Below, piece after piece: positions 8,324 through 17,162 of a stretch of DNA of 64,000 nt; the first letter of the stretch is position 1; the number at the start of each line of letters is the position of its first letter. The DNA comes from UBA10677 sp045654245. Lineage in GTDB: Bacteria > Bacillota > Clostridia > Christensenellales > Pumilibacteraceae. A program made the translations under genes and the position numbers. The DNA lies in the NCBI GenBank assembly GCA_045654245.1, contig JAZOMX010000017.1, positions 55,910 through 119,909 on the forward strand. The letters are read 5' to 3'. The notes beneath the pieces were generated by a model. That model was not told where the DNA came from. It saw only the letters and a program-made list of their open reading frames with translations, and searched no databases.

Positions 8324-9808
8324 CTATTCATATTTTTTTACATAGCCGTACACAGCATCAAGCGACGCAGTCTTTTCGATTACGTCGGTATGCAACTTCT
8401 TGAGCGTAGGCAAGCACGAAAGCGATTCGGGTAAAGGTAAAGCCGTAATCTCTTCCAACTTTTTGAGCGCTTTGAGTTCGTCCTTTTCGGGCGTTTCTTC
8501 AAGCGCAACCAAAACGTCGTTTACGAACTTAAAGGGGCTAGCGGTAGAAAGAACTACCGTTTTAGTATCGTCTCCCGTTTCGTCGTAGTACTTGTCGTAA
8601 GTAGAGAGCGCAACCGAAGTGTGCGTGTCGGCGATATAACCGAATCCCTCAAAGTAATCGAAGAGCGTTTCTTTTACTTCTTCTTCGTCGCTACAGCCTG
8701 CGTAGAACTCCTCTTTAAGAGCCTTTAGTTCGCTCTCGGTAATCGAGTAAGTTCCCTTTTCTTTTAGTTCCGCCATACGCTCTGCCGTCTTGCGGTCGTC
8801 TCTTCCGCAAAGTTCAAACAACAAACGCTCGAGGTTGGAACTAATCAAAATATCCATAGACGGGCTAGTCGTTTTGTAGAACTCACGATTTACGCTGTAA
8901 GTTCCGCCGTTGATAAAGTCGGTAAGAACGTTGTTTTTGTTGGACGCACAAATAAGTTTACCAACGGGTAAGCCCATACGCTTTGCGTAATATCCAGCCA
9001 AAATGTTTCCGAAGTTTCCACTAGGAACGCAGAAGTTTACTTTGTCGCCAAGTTTAATCTCCTCAGCATCCACCATATCGAGGTAAGACGAGAAGTAGTA
9101 AGCAATCTGGGGAACTAGTCTTCCGAAGTTAATCGAGTTAGCAGACGAAAGTTTTACGCCCACTTTATCAAGATTTTTAGCAACCTCGGTATCCGTAAAA
9201 ATACGCTTAACCGCAGTTTGAGCATCGTCGAAGTTACCCTTAATGCCTGCAACGTAAACGTTATTGCCCTTTTGCGTCATCATTTGCAATTTTTGCAAAT
9301 CACTTACGCCTTCGCTGGGGTAATAAACGATAATATCCGTACCCTCTACGTCAGAAAAACCCTCGAGAGCAGCCTTACCCGTATCTCCGCTAGTCGCTAC
9401 GAGAATTAGCGTTCTTTCCTCTTTTCCGAGTAGTTTCTTCGAACCCGTCATTAGGTATGGTAAAAGCGTTAGCGCGATATCCTTAAAAGCGTGCGTAGGT
9501 CCGTGCCACAACTCTAGAACGAACAAGTTGTCGTCGATTTTCACGAGGGGCGCGGGGTCACCGTCGAAACGAGAATACGCTTTTTCGGTGTATTCACCCA
9601 AAACTTCGCCAAGTTCGGGTAAATATTTACCGATAATTCTCGACGCGCGCTCGGGGTAAGAAAGAGAAAGCATCTCTTTCATTTCCTCTTCCGTTACGGG
9701 AGGAAACTCTTGGGGAACGAACAATCCGCCTTCTTTAGATAATCCTTCTACTACCGCTTGACATCCAGTCACTTCGTACGCGGTATCTCTAGTACTGATA
9801 AATTTCAC
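8324..9808 (-). CDS. thrC: Threonine synthase
   Basis: 494 residues, the longer fold-II threonine synthase form. It converts O-phosphohomoserine to threonine with PLP; the probable Schiff-base lysine is K109 in HAFKDIA, and ATSGDTGKAA and SGNFGNILAG are the phosphate-binding loops. Start codon is GTG at 9808 with AAGGAAG about 8 bp upstream; no ATG is available nearby. It follows the small P-loop gene by 25 bp. Confidence 0.95.
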   Translation of the reverse strand: MKFISTRDTAYEVTGCQAVVEGLSKEGGLFVPQEFPPVTEEEMKEMLSLSYPERASRIIGKYLPELGEVLGEYTEKAYSRFDGDPAPLVKIDDNLFVLELWHGPTHAFKDIALTLLPYLMTGSKKLLGKEERTLILVATSGDTGKAALEGFSDVEGTDIIVYYPSEGVSDLQKLQMMTQKGNNVYVAGIKGNFDDAQTAVKRIFTDTEVAKNLDKVGVKLSSANSINFGRLVPQIAYYFSSYLDMVDAEEIKLGDKVNFCVPSGNFGNILAGYYAKRMGLPVGKLICASNKNNVLTDFINGGTYSVNREFYKTTSPSMDILISSNLERLLFELCGRDDRKTAERMAELKEKGTYSITESELKALKEEFYAGCSDEEEVKETLFDYFEGFGYIADTHTSVALSTYDKYYDETGDDTKTVVLSTASPFKFVNDVLVALEETPEKDELKALKKLEEITALPLPESLSCLPTLKKLHTDVIEKTASLDAVYGYVKKYE

Positions 9809-9833
9809 TGCAGTTACTTCCTTATAGGTAATT

Positions 9834-10235
9834 TTAAATGTATTTTTTCATAAAATCGGGCAATTCTGCCGTCGATATTGTTAGAGTAAAGTTAACTTCC
9901 GTCTCGTCGGACACTAACGCTAGTTCGGCGAGAACTTCCTCAATTTCGGTAACGGGCTTTTTAATAAACTTTGCAAGCCCGTCAATATATACGTCGGTAA
10001 TGTCGTAGTTGCCGGCGAGCAAACCTTTAATAAAACTTAGCGCGCTTTTTCCATCGTCCACTCCGTAACGCTTAATGTCGATAAATCTTACCGCGTTGTC
10101 AACGTCGCCCGAGTGACCTTCTCTATCCGTAATATAAACTACGTTTCCTTTGGAAGTGCGCACCCTGTCGTTGGCGCAAGCAATAATTTTCTCCGTTTTT
10201 CCGCTACCCTTTGCTCCGTAAATAAGATTAATCAT
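9834..10235 (-). CDS. Small P-loop ATPase-like protein
   Basis: 133 residues beginning MINLIYGAKGSGKTEKII, a Walker A motif (GAKGSGKT) at residues 7-14. A Walker B-like stretch (DVYIDGLAKF) lies near residue 88. The rest resembles no family I can name; an NTP-dependent regulator or a nucleotide kinase-like fold is possible. The second in-frame ATG (10235) is preferred because GGAGGG lies about 8 bp upstream, whereas the first ATG is itself part of that site. It heads the thrC-trpS unit. Confidence 0.65.
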   Translation of the reverse strand: MINLIYGAKGSGKTEKIIACANDRVRTSKGNVVYITDREGHSGDVDNAVRFIDIKRYGVDDGKSALSFIKGLLAGNYDITDVYIDGLAKFIKKPVTEIEEVLAELALVSDETEVNFTLTISTAELPDFMKKYI

Positions 10236-10263
10236 TTTTCCACCCTCCATATATATTTAATTT

Positions 10264-10343
10264 TTTTGCGCTTTATAGCGCTTATTAACTTTATTATAAT
10301 CCGCTATTGTGATAGCGGTATTAAGATTTCGTTAAGGTTTAGG
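10264..10343. other. Intergenic hairpins between Re-citrate synthase and P-loop gene
   Basis: Two small inverted repeats are seen: CCGCTAT/ATAGCGG near 10300-10317 and GCGCTATA/GCGC near 10269-10282. A TATAAT-like sequence lies between them on the - strand. They may combine a weak terminator for the upstream gene with the promoter of the thrC unit; neither has a clear T-run. Confidence 0.35.
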
Positions 10344-11753
10344 CTAAACTCTACTTATCTTGTCTTGGAATAGTTTATGTAAATCCTTATCGAAAAGTCT
10401 TATCATAGTATCGAGTTCGTCGTCGCCCATAAAAGTATTTCTACCAGCGGCGTACTCGGCGTCAACCATTTCCTTAACCGCTTTTACTACCGGCTCGCTC
10501 TTATCGACGGTATTGTCGCCTTTAAGTCCGTAGTAAGCGTTAATCCAGTACGCTATACCAGCCGCACCCGAAGTGTTGGAAACGGAAACGGTAGGTCTTC
10601 TACCAAGCAACTTCTCGGTATTGAACACGTTGTAAATTTCCTCGTCTTTGAGTAGTCCGTCGGCGTGAATACCTGCTCTCGTCGTATTAAACGCTTTGCC
10701 AACGAAAGGCGTTCTAGGCGGAATAGAATATCCGATTTCGTTTTCGAAATACTCGCCGATTTCGGTAATAACGGTTAGGTCCATACCGTCCGTCGTTCCC
10801 TTTAGTTGCGCGTATTCCATACACATAGCCTCGGTGGGGCAGTTGCCCGTTCTCTCGCCTATTCCAAGTAGCGAACAGTTTACGCTACTACATCCGTATA
10901 GCCAAGCCGTGGTTGCGTTTACTACCGCCTTATAAAAGTCGTTATGTCCGTGCCACTCTAACCACTCGGAAGGAACTCCCGCATAGTAGTTAAGTCCGTA
11001 AATAATTCCGGGTACGGAACGAGGCAAAGCAGTTCCCGAGTAGGGTACGCCGTAACCAAGCGTGTCGCACGCTCTAATCTTAATAGGCGTCTTATACTCG
11101 TCTGCAAGTTTCATAAGTTCGTAAGTGAACGGAATTACGAAACCGTAAAAATCCGCTCTCGTAATATCCTCGAAATGGCAACGGGGAACTATTCCGCTAT
11201 CGAGCGCACTCTTGACGATTTTGATATATTTCTCTAGCGCACCTTGACGGTCGAGTTTCATTTTGTTGTAGATATGATAATCAGAACAACTTACCAAAAT
11301 ACCCGTCTCTTTAATATCCATTTCTTTTACGAGTTTGAAATCGTTTTCGTTCGCTCTAATCCAACTCGTAATCTGCGGAAATTCTAGTCCTAGTTCTTGA
11401 CAAGCGCGTACCGCTTGCTTATCTTTCTCGCTGTAAAGGAAAAATTCGCTCGCTCTAATAAGTCCTTTCTTTCCACCGAGTTTGCTTTGGAGTTTAAATA
11501 AATCCACGATTTGCTTAACGGTAAAAGGTGCGGTGGACTGCTGACCGTCACGGAAAGTCGTGTCCGTAATCCACCACTCTTCAGCGGGATTTTTGGGTAC
11601 TTTTCTGTCGTTAAATACCACTTTGGGTACTTCGTCGTAATCGAATATTCCTCTGAATAATTCAGGGTTGGGACGGTTTACGAGAACGAAGTCGTGCTCT
11701 TTTCTTTCAAGCAAACCCGTCTTTTTATTTTTATTAAGTTCATATCTTTCCAT
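10344..11753 (-). CDS. Re-type citrate synthase candidate (isopropylmalate/homocitrate synthase family)
   Basis: 469 residues of the DRE-TIM metallolyase type: DTTFRDGQQ at about 65-73 supplies the metal-binding Asp and catalytic Arg, and HGHND plus GIGERTGN are later active-site motifs. Length and the stretch around EWHGHNDFYKAVVNATTAW fit the clostridial Re-citrate synthase (EC 2.3.3.3) better than LeuA or homocitrate synthase, since there is no LeuA regulatory domain. It would feed 2-oxoglutarate and glutamate synthesis in an anaerobe. The ATG at 11753 is spaced 10 bp from AGGA. An aminotransferase lies 16 bp upstream in the same operon. Confidence 0.75.
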   Translation of the reverse strand: MERYELNKNKKTGLLERKEHDFVLVNRPNPELFRGIFDYDEVPKVVFNDRKVPKNPAEEWWITDTTFRDGQQSTAPFTVKQIVDLFKLQSKLGGKKGLIRASEFFLYSEKDKQAVRACQELGLEFPQITSWIRANENDFKLVKEMDIKETGILVSCSDYHIYNKMKLDRQGALEKYIKIVKSALDSGIVPRCHFEDITRADFYGFVIPFTYELMKLADEYKTPIKIRACDTLGYGVPYSGTALPRSVPGIIYGLNYYAGVPSEWLEWHGHNDFYKAVVNATTAWLYGCSSVNCSLLGIGERTGNCPTEAMCMEYAQLKGTTDGMDLTVITEIGEYFENEIGYSIPPRTPFVGKAFNTTRAGIHADGLLKDEEIYNVFNTEKLLGRRPTVSVSNTSGAAGIAYWINAYYGLKGDNTVDKSEPVVKAVKEMVDAEYAAGRNTFMGDDELDTMIRLFDKDLHKLFQDKISRV

Positions 11754-11769
11754 AATTTTCATTTCCTAG

Positions 11770-12966
11770 TTAGTTAAATTTCTTTACAAACTCACCTATT
11801 CTTTCTACGCCCTTAACGATATCTGCGTCGGATATAGCGTAGGAGAGTCTCACGTAATCGTCTGCGCCAAAAGACTCGCAAGGGATTACGGTTACGTCCG
11901 CTTTTTCAAGTAATACGGTCGCAAAATCCATAGCGGAGTTTACCTTCACTCCGTCAACCGATTTTCCAAAAATCGATTTAATGCAAAGTAGCACGTAGAA
12001 CGCGCCGTCGGGACGAATATACGGCAAACCGATTTCGTCAAGTTTTTGCATAATTAGTTTTCTTCTTCTTGAAAAACTCTCGAGCATTTCGCTTAAAAAC
12101 GCCTCGCCCTCGGGGCTTTCGTACGCTACGAGCGTTGCGTACTGGGCAATCGAGTTGGGGTTGCTCGCCGTGTGACTTTGCATATTAGCAATCGCTTTAG
12201 ATACGGCGGTGGGCGCTACGGTGTATCCTATTCTCCAACCCGTCATTGAGTACGACTTGGATACGCCGTTTATAATAATCGTTTGCTCTTTAAGTTTATC
12301 TGAGTAAGTTGCTATCGAAACGACCTTTTCACCCGTATAGTTTAGCACTTCGTAGATTTCGTCGGATATTACGCAAATATCAGTTTTTTCAATCACTTTA
12401 GCGAGCGAGTAAATCTCGTCTTTCGTATAAACTGCGCCCGTGGGGTTGTTCGGGTTGTTCAAAATGATGGCTCTTGTCTTATCGGTAATCGCTTTTTCAA
12501 GCGCGTCCGCAGTCAACTTAAATCCGTCCTCTTCTTTCGTATAAACGAATACGGGAACACCACCGGCGAGTTTAACGAGTTCGGGATAAGTAAGCCAGAA
12601 CGGTGCGGGAATAATTACCTCGTCGCCCTCTTCAACCACCGCTTGAATAGCGTTATGTAAAGCGTGTTTCGCTCCGTTAGAAACTACCACGTCGCTAACG
12701 CCGTAAGTTAAGTCGTTATCTCTTTGCATTTTTTTGCAAATAGCCGTCTTAAGCGCCGGTGTTCCGCTAGCGGGGGTATATTTAGTCATACCTTTATCAA
12801 GCGCTTCTTTTGCGCCGTTTCTTATATATTCGGGGGTGTTAAAATCAGGTTCGCCTGCGCCGAAAGAAACGACGTCTCTACCCTCTTCTTTCATCTTTTT
12901 CGCTTTTGCGGTTAGTTCTAGGGTTAGGGATGGTGATACCTCTTTTGCACGCTTTGAAATCTTCAT
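11770..12966 (-). CDS. Class I/II aminotransferase (aspartate aminotransferase type)
   Basis: 398 residues, fold-type I PLP enzyme. Seen: FGAGEPDFNTP near 35-45, NPNNPTGAVY at about 171-180, SDEIYE (Asp202 contacting the pyridine nitrogen) and the Schiff-base lysine K237 in SKSYSMTGWR. It most resembles Bacillus-type aspartate aminotransferases. The ATG at 12966 has GGAGC about 10 bp upstream; the longer frame includes the promoter region. It precedes the citrate synthase candidate, so the pair may supply oxaloacetate/aspartate and 2-oxoglutarate/glutamate. Confidence 0.88.
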   Translation of the reverse strand: MKISKRAKEVSPSLTLELTAKAKKMKEEGRDVVSFGAGEPDFNTPEYIRNGAKEALDKGMTKYTPASGTPALKTAICKKMQRDNDLTYGVSDVVVSNGAKHALHNAIQAVVEEGDEVIIPAPFWLTYPELVKLAGGVPVFVYTKEEDGFKLTADALEKAITDKTRAIILNNPNNPTGAVYTKDEIYSLAKVIEKTDICVISDEIYEVLNYTGEKVVSIATYSDKLKEQTIIINGVSKSYSMTGWRIGYTVAPTAVSKAIANMQSHTASNPNSIAQYATLVAYESPEGEAFLSEMLESFSRRRKLIMQKLDEIGLPYIRPDGAFYVLLCIKSIFGKSVDGVKVNSAMDFATVLLEKADVTVIPCESFGADDYVRLSYAISDADIVKGVERIGEFVKKFN

Positions 12967-13006
12967 TGTCTTTTGCTCCTTGGAGTAGATAAAATTATAC
13001 ATAATA

Positions 13007-13035
13007 ATTATACTATATTATTAAGTAAAACGCAA
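13007..13035 (-). promoter_or_regulatory. Promoter of aminotransferase-citrate synthase operon
   Basis: On the - strand TTGCGT, a 17-bp spacer, then TATAAT, 40 bp before the ATG. Confidence 0.75.
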
Positions 13036-13110
13036 TACTTTTAGCGTAGGCTTTTTATTAGAATTTTCTTAAAAAAGATATTTTTTATCCACTAGGCGTT
13101 AAAAAAATGA

Positions 13111-13139
13111 ACCCGTTTCCTTTTTGCAGGGAAACAGGT
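13111..13139 (-). terminator. Terminator after mgtC-like gene
   Basis: ACCCGTTTCC pairs with GGAAACAGGT (one mismatch) and is followed on the - strand by a T-rich tract. Confidence 0.7.
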
Positions 13140-13158
13140 CCTTGGTTTGCTTGTCCTA

Positions 13159-13854
13159 TTATTGCCACTCTTCTACGAAATATTCCATAGAAACTATAAA
13201 ATCGTTCTCGTCCATAATCTTTTGCCACTCGTCGTCCGAAGGCGTATTGCTCGTGCGGAGAAGTAGCGTTCCAACTCTTTCGTCGCCAACCTTATTCATT
13301 TTCATACGGTAAGTGCGTTCTGACTTAAATATTTCCTTTATCTTATCAACCGCTCCGTCCCTCACCTTGAACTGAACTTGGATTTGATGAGTGCTTGCAG
13401 TCCTGAAAGCACGGAAAGGCATATGTAAGAATATGTGAACGAATATTATAAGTACCGTAGATACGACGCCCACTAAGAGCATTACGTTTCCGCCTGCTCC
13501 TATCGTCATACCGATACCTGCAGTAGCCCAAATACCTGCTGCGGTAGTCAATCCGTGAAGCGCACCTTTAGAGTAAACAATCATGCCCGTACCGATAAAA
13601 CCGATACCCGATACTACTTGCGCTGCAATTCTCGCACCGTCAAACTTTTCCGACGGCATATCCCAAAACGCATACTTCGAGATTATCATCATTAAGCACG
13701 CGCCCAACGCCACGATAGAGTGCGTTCTCATACCAGCCTCTTTAGAGCGTCTTTTTCTTTCAAAGCCTATCGCAAAACCACAAATCGTCGCAATCAAAAT
13801 ACGAACGACGTAGTTTAGCGGTGCAGGCATAAAACTTAGAATATCTTGAGCCAT
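13159..13854 (-). CDS. MgtC/SapB family membrane protein
   Basis: 231 residues. Residues 8-130 hold about four membrane helices with the MgtC signatures GFAIGFERKRRSKEAGMRTH and GIGFIGTGMI (shown in part), followed by a cytoplasmic ACT-like tail. MgtC relatives are linked to magnesium homeostasis and to modulation of F-type ATPase; the exact role here is unknown. The ATG at 13854 follows GGAGGG. It is monocistronic, between a promoter and a terminator. Confidence 0.9.
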   Translation of the reverse strand: MAQDILSFMPAPLNYVVRILIATICGFAIGFERKRRSKEAGMRTHSIVALGACLMMIISKYAFWDMPSEKFDGARIAAQVVSGIGFIGTGMIVYSKGALHGLTTAAGIWATAGIGMTIGAGGNVMLLVGVVSTVLIIFVHIFLHMPFRAFRTASTHQIQVQFKVRDGAVDKIKEIFKSERTYRMKMNKVGDERVGTLLLRTSNTPSDDEWQKIMDENDFIVSMEYFVEEWQ

Positions 13855-13878
13855 TTTTCCCTCCACTAATGAGCATAC

Positions 13879-13907
13879 ATTATACAACTACTTTACAAAA
13901 AAAGCAA
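13879..13907 (-). promoter_or_regulatory. Promoter of mgtC-like gene
   Basis: On the - strand TTGCTT, a 17-bp spacer, then TATAAT. Confidence 0.75.
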
Positions 13908-13960
13908 ACGATTTTCTTCTTTTTTTAGTTAAAAAAGTGCAATATATTGTTTTTTATGAA

Positions 13961-13996
13961 AAAACGACGGATTTCGTGCTAAAATTCCGCCGTTTT
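13961..13996 (-). terminator. Terminator after phosphatase-like gene
   Basis: AAAACGACGGA pairs with TCCGCCGTTTT (one G-T type mismatch) and is followed on the - strand by six T. Confidence 0.8.
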
Positions 13997-14001
13997 ATTA
14001 A

Positions 14002-14766
14002 CTAAATTTCTATTTCCGCCGTTACCGCGTAATGGTCGGACTGATAAATTCCGCCCTTTCTCTCGTCTGGGACTAACCCACTAGAGAGCACTTTTACGCT
14101 CTCGCCAACGAAAATATAATCGATTTTAGGCGGATTTGCTCTCGTGCCATAGCCGTGGAAAGTAGCGCCGATATTCTCCGTTGCGTCTATTATTTTTCTA
14201 GCCTTATTCTCCGTTAATACTTTTATTTCCGCCGTTTCGGGCGTTGCGTTAAAGTCGCCGGTAAGAACGAACTTATAGTCGCACGAGCAAATATCTTGTA
14301 AAAGTTGCTCCGTTTCAAGTTTACGCGCAATCACTCCAACGTGGTCGGTATGTACGTTGTAAACGCAAAACGGCTCGTCCGCATTATCGGGCATAAGAAG
14401 AAGTTTAGTATATACCCTCGGGCATCCACTCTGGTCGCTATCTTCGTACCTACTTCCAGGTTCAAAAGGAGTGGGCGAAAGCATTTTGCTCTCACAAGCA
14501 ACGAGTTGAAAATCCATTTTTTTATACGCTATCAGCGCACTTTCACCCTCGTAACGAGCCTCTCTTCCTGCGCCTACTGCGTAATACTCGGGAAAGGTTT
14601 CGATTATCCACTTTCTTACGAACGGCAAAACTTCTTGAAAACCTATGATATCAGGGCTTTCTTTTCTTATCATTTCAATAATTCTCGGCTTGCGATTTTC
14701 AAAGGCGTTTATCCCGTCGTCAGCATAGCCGTACCTTATATTAAAGGTCATTATTTTCAATTTCAT
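14002..14766 (-). CDS. Endonuclease/exonuclease/phosphatase family protein
   Basis: 254 residues. Metal- and phosphate-binding motifs of the EEP superfamily are clear: MTFNIRYG at the start, IIGFQEV near 40, TGDFNATPE near 170 and QSDHYAV at the end. Members cleave phosphodiesters in DNA, lipids or sugar phosphates; the substrate here is not evident and there is no signal peptide. It overlaps the end of the upstream SulP transporter gene by 26 bp, so the two are co-transcribed. Confidence 0.85.
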   Translation of the reverse strand: MKLKIMTFNIRYGYADDGINAFENRKPRIIEMIRKESPDIIGFQEVLPFVRKWIIETFPEYYAVGAGREARYEGESALIAYKKMDFQLVACESKMLSPTPFEPGSRYEDSDQSGCPRVYTKLLLMPDNADEPFCVYNVHTDHVGVIARKLETEQLLQDICSCDYKFVLTGDFNATPETAEIKVLTENKARKIIDATENIGATFHGYGTRANPPKIDYIFVGESVKVLSSGLVPDERKGGIYQSDHYAVTAEIEI

Positions 14767-16057
14767 CTTCTTTTTTCTCCGTCGCTACTTGACTATTAAC
14801 TTTTTTCTTTGCGATTATATAATAAACCAAAACGACTGCGTAATGAACGACTAGTCCTACTGCGATTGCCTTAACGAGGTCGAATATTACCGTTAGCGCA
14901 AAAGTGAGAACTAATACCAAAATATCGTTCCATTTCTTAGTTTTAATTATCCTTACAAACCCTCTCCACTCGCTCATATTGTACGCTACGAGAAAGAGAA
15001 TAGACGCTATAATCGGCATAGGAATATACGACGCTAACGGCATCAGCAACACGAGAACGAGCAACAATACTACGGCGTGCACCATACCTGATAGAGGCGA
15101 TTTTCCACCGTTCTTTACGTTCGCCGCCGTTCTTGCAATCGCACCCGTAGCAGGGATTCCGCCAAAACAGCCGACGAGCAAATTGCCTGCGCCAAGCGCA
15201 ATAAGTTCGGTGTTAGAGTTGTGCTTATCCCCTACCATTTTGTCCGAAACTACGCAAGAAAGGAGCGATTCTATTCCAGCAAGAAGTGCTATCGTAAACG
15301 CACTTGGGAGCAACGCTAATATTTTCTCGCCAGTAATGGAGGGAAAACTAAACGAAGGTAAATCAGACGATATTTTATAAAGCGAACCTATCGTATTTAC
15401 TTTGACTACGGGGATAAGACAAACTAGAGCGCCCACTAATACTGCTATAAGCGAGCCAGGAATTTTCTTAGAAATCTTGCTCCAAACGATTAGAATTGCT
15501 AGACCTAGTAAGCCTATCGCAAACGCCCAAATATTAAAGGACGAAATGTTACTAAATACGAGTTTTAGTTTATCAATCGTTTCAATTGCAACCACTCCTT
15601 CGGGATACTTAAGTCCCAAAAAGTCCTTGAGTTGACCAACTACTAGCGTTACTGCAATACCAGCCGTAAATCCTACTGTTATCGTGTGCGGAATATACCT
15701 AATTAGCGTTCCAACTCGAAGTAATCCCATAACGATAAGAATTATTCCCGCCATAATCGTCGCTAGGAAAAGTCCTTCCATTTTGTGGTCGATAATTATG
15801 CCTGCTACGATTGTAGCAAACGCTGCGGTAGGACCAGTAATATTTACCTTACTTCCGCCCAAAAGCGCCGTTACGAAACCTGCTACGATTGCAGTAAACA
15901 GTCCTACTTCAGGAGTTGCACCCGAGGCGATTGCAAGCGCAATCGAAAGCGGTAACGCTATAATAGCAACGATTACGCCCGCTACGATATCCGATACGTA
16001 ATCTTTAGTTTTATAGCCCTTAAACGAGGTCAAAATTTTCGGTTCGAATAATTTCAT
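14741..16057 (-). CDS. SulP (SLC26) family anion transporter without STAS domain
   Basis: 438 residues with 10-14 membrane helices. The SulP signature region ALPLSIALAIASGATPEVGL lies near residues 30-50, followed by GGSKVNITGPTAAF. The usual C-terminal STAS domain is missing: the protein ends about 25 residues after the last helix with a charged tail. SulP proteins carry sulfate, bicarbonate or dicarboxylates. The ATG at 16057 has AAGGAG at good spacing; the longer frame to 16087 runs into the promoter. Confidence 0.88.
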   Translation of the reverse strand: MKLFEPKILTSFKGYKTKDYVSDIVAGVIVAIIALPLSIALAIASGATPEVGLFTAIVAGFVTALLGGSKVNITGPTAAFATIVAGIIIDHKMEGLFLATIMAGIILIVMGLLRVGTLIRYIPHTITVGFTAGIAVTLVVGQLKDFLGLKYPEGVVAIETIDKLKLVFSNISSFNIWAFAIGLLGLAILIVWSKISKKIPGSLIAVLVGALVCLIPVVKVNTIGSLYKISSDLPSFSFPSITGEKILALLPSAFTIALLAGIESLLSCVVSDKMVGDKHNSNTELIALGAGNLLVGCFGGIPATGAIARTAANVKNGGKSPLSGMVHAVVLLLVLVLLMPLASYIPMPIIASILFLVAYNMSEWRGFVRIIKTKKWNDILVLVLTFALTVIFDLVKAIAVGLVVHYAVVLVYYIIAKKKVNSQVATEKKEDEIENNDL

Positions 16058-16085
16058 TAGTTTGCTCCTTTTTTGCACGGACAAC

Positions 16086-16114
16086 ATTATATATCAATTG
16101 ACATAAAAAATCAA
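16086..16114 (-). promoter_or_regulatory. Promoter of SulP-phosphatase operon
   Basis: On the - strand TTGATT, a 17-bp spacer, then TATAAT. Confidence 0.75.
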
Positions 16115-16359
16115 TCGAATAGCGGAAACGAAAGCAAATAAATTTAATCTTTTTCGGGTAATGAGTAAAACAAAAAAACGAGTGTCGCGCTTACCACCTT
16201 TCCTCTATCAGTCCGACATAAGTTTGCGGTTAATAAAGACTTTATACCGGGAGGGAAGGAAACTTCGTTTCCCTTGGTCGCTAAATTGCGACCGCGACCC
16301 TCTACCCCCTCGACGAGCGAGGGGGGGGTAGAGGGTTCGAGGAGCAAGGTATCGGCGCA
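16115..16359. repeat. Hairpin-rich non-coding tract downstream of tRNA-Thr(GGT)
   Basis: No convincing gene. The stretch contains a GGTCGC/GCGACC hairpin near 16278-16300 and a longer imperfect stem formed by CCCTCTACCCCC and GGGGGTAGAGGG (about 16305-16335) around a CTCGACGAGCGAG core. The CCCTTGGTCGC motif recurs at 33042-33060, also just beyond a tRNA-Thr terminator. It may be a remnant repeat or an extended 3' structured element. Confidence 0.55.
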
Positions 16360-16396
16360 AAAAGAAAAGAGAACCACGTGGGTTCTCTTTTCTTTT
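16360..16396 (-). terminator. Terminator of tRNA-Thr(GGT)
   Basis: A 16-bp stem AAAAGAAAAGAGAACC with GGTTCTCTTTTCTTTT and a 5-nt loop, abutting the CCA end of the tRNA. Confidence 0.88.
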
Positions 16397-16471
16397 GGAG
16401 CTGATACCGGGATTCGAACCCGGGACCTCGTCCTTACCAAGGACGTGCTCTACCAACTGAGCCATATCAGC
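16396..16471 (-). tRNA. tRNA-Thr (anticodon GGT)
   Basis: A 76-nt cloverleaf with encoded CCA. The acceptor stem is GCTGATA with TATCAGC, discriminator T, the D arm GCTCAGTTGGTAGAGC, the anticodon stem CGTCC/GGACG with loop TTGGTAA giving anticodon GGT (reads ACC/ACT), and the T arm contains GGTTCGAATCC. Confidence 0.96.
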
Positions 16472-16492
16472 AAATTTGCGTTAGCGGGATTT

Positions 16493-16521
16493 ATTATAAC
16501 GCTTTGCGCAAAAAAAATCAA
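16493..16521 (-). promoter_or_regulatory. Promoter of tRNA-Thr(GGT)
   Basis: On the - strand TTGATT, a 17-bp spacer, then TATAAT, about 20 bp before the mature tRNA 5' end. Confidence 0.75.
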
Positions 16522-16566
16522 TCGTTTTTAGGGCGTTTTTTAAAATTAGTCCGTTTTTTCTCAATT

Positions 16567-17160
16567 TTAACCGATATATTCCCTAACTTTTAGCGTTGCA
16601 CCTACGCTTAAAGCAACTTCACGGCACTTTTCGATATCAATTCCGTCAACTGCAACTACGCTCATAACCGTTTTAATACCAGCCTCAACGCACTTTTTAG
16701 TAAAACTTATCATCTCGTCAAACGCATCTTCACCGTAAATCGAGTGGCATACGGCGTCGTAACCGCACGCATTATCACTATTAAGCGAAATTGAAATAAT
16801 ATCAATCGCGCCTGCTAGCATAGGAACGATATCTTTGCCGTTGATGAGATTACCTTGTCCGTTAGTATTAAGACGAGTTTTCTTGCCTTTTCCGTGAACG
16901 AACTTAGAAATTGCAACTATTTCATCCACTTTATAAGTAGGCTCTCCGTAACCGCAAAATACGATTTCGTCATAGTTTCCTTGCTTTTCGATAAGCGCGC
17001 AAACCTCCTGAGCACTTGGCTCTCTCGATAGCCATAGGTTACCGCTATCGCCTATTCCGTCACCGTTATTACGCACGCAAAAATCACAAGAGTTGCTACA
17101 CTTGTTAGTTAAGTTTATATATAAATTATCGCCGTAGCGGTAAACAAAATTCTCGTTCAT
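16567..17160 (-). CDS. Short radical SAM protein (TatD-associated type)
   Basis: 197 residues. The CxxxCxxC cluster motif is CSNSCDFC near residues 21-28, and FCGYGEPTYK is the GGE-type SAM-binding segment. The barrel is short, as in the small radical SAM family often encoded beside TatD. The reaction is unknown. It sits 2 bp after tatD in the metG-tatD operon, so it may act on tRNA or a nuclease-linked process, but this is only context. Confidence 0.82.
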   Translation of the reverse strand: MNENFVYRYGDNLYINLTNKCSNSCDFCVRNNGDGIGDSGNLWLSREPSAQEVCALIEKQGNYDEIVFCGYGEPTYKVDEIVAISKFVHGKGKKTRLNTNGQGNLINGKDIVPMLAGAIDIISISLNSDNACGYDAVCHSIYGEDAFDEMISFTKKCVEAGIKTVMSVVAVDGIDIEKCREVALSVGATLKVREYIG

Positions 17161-17162
17161 AA

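Noticed and set aside
16144..16531. Several short open frames around the tRNA-Thr(GGT)
   Set aside because: They run through the tRNA, its terminator and hairpins, with no coherent composition.
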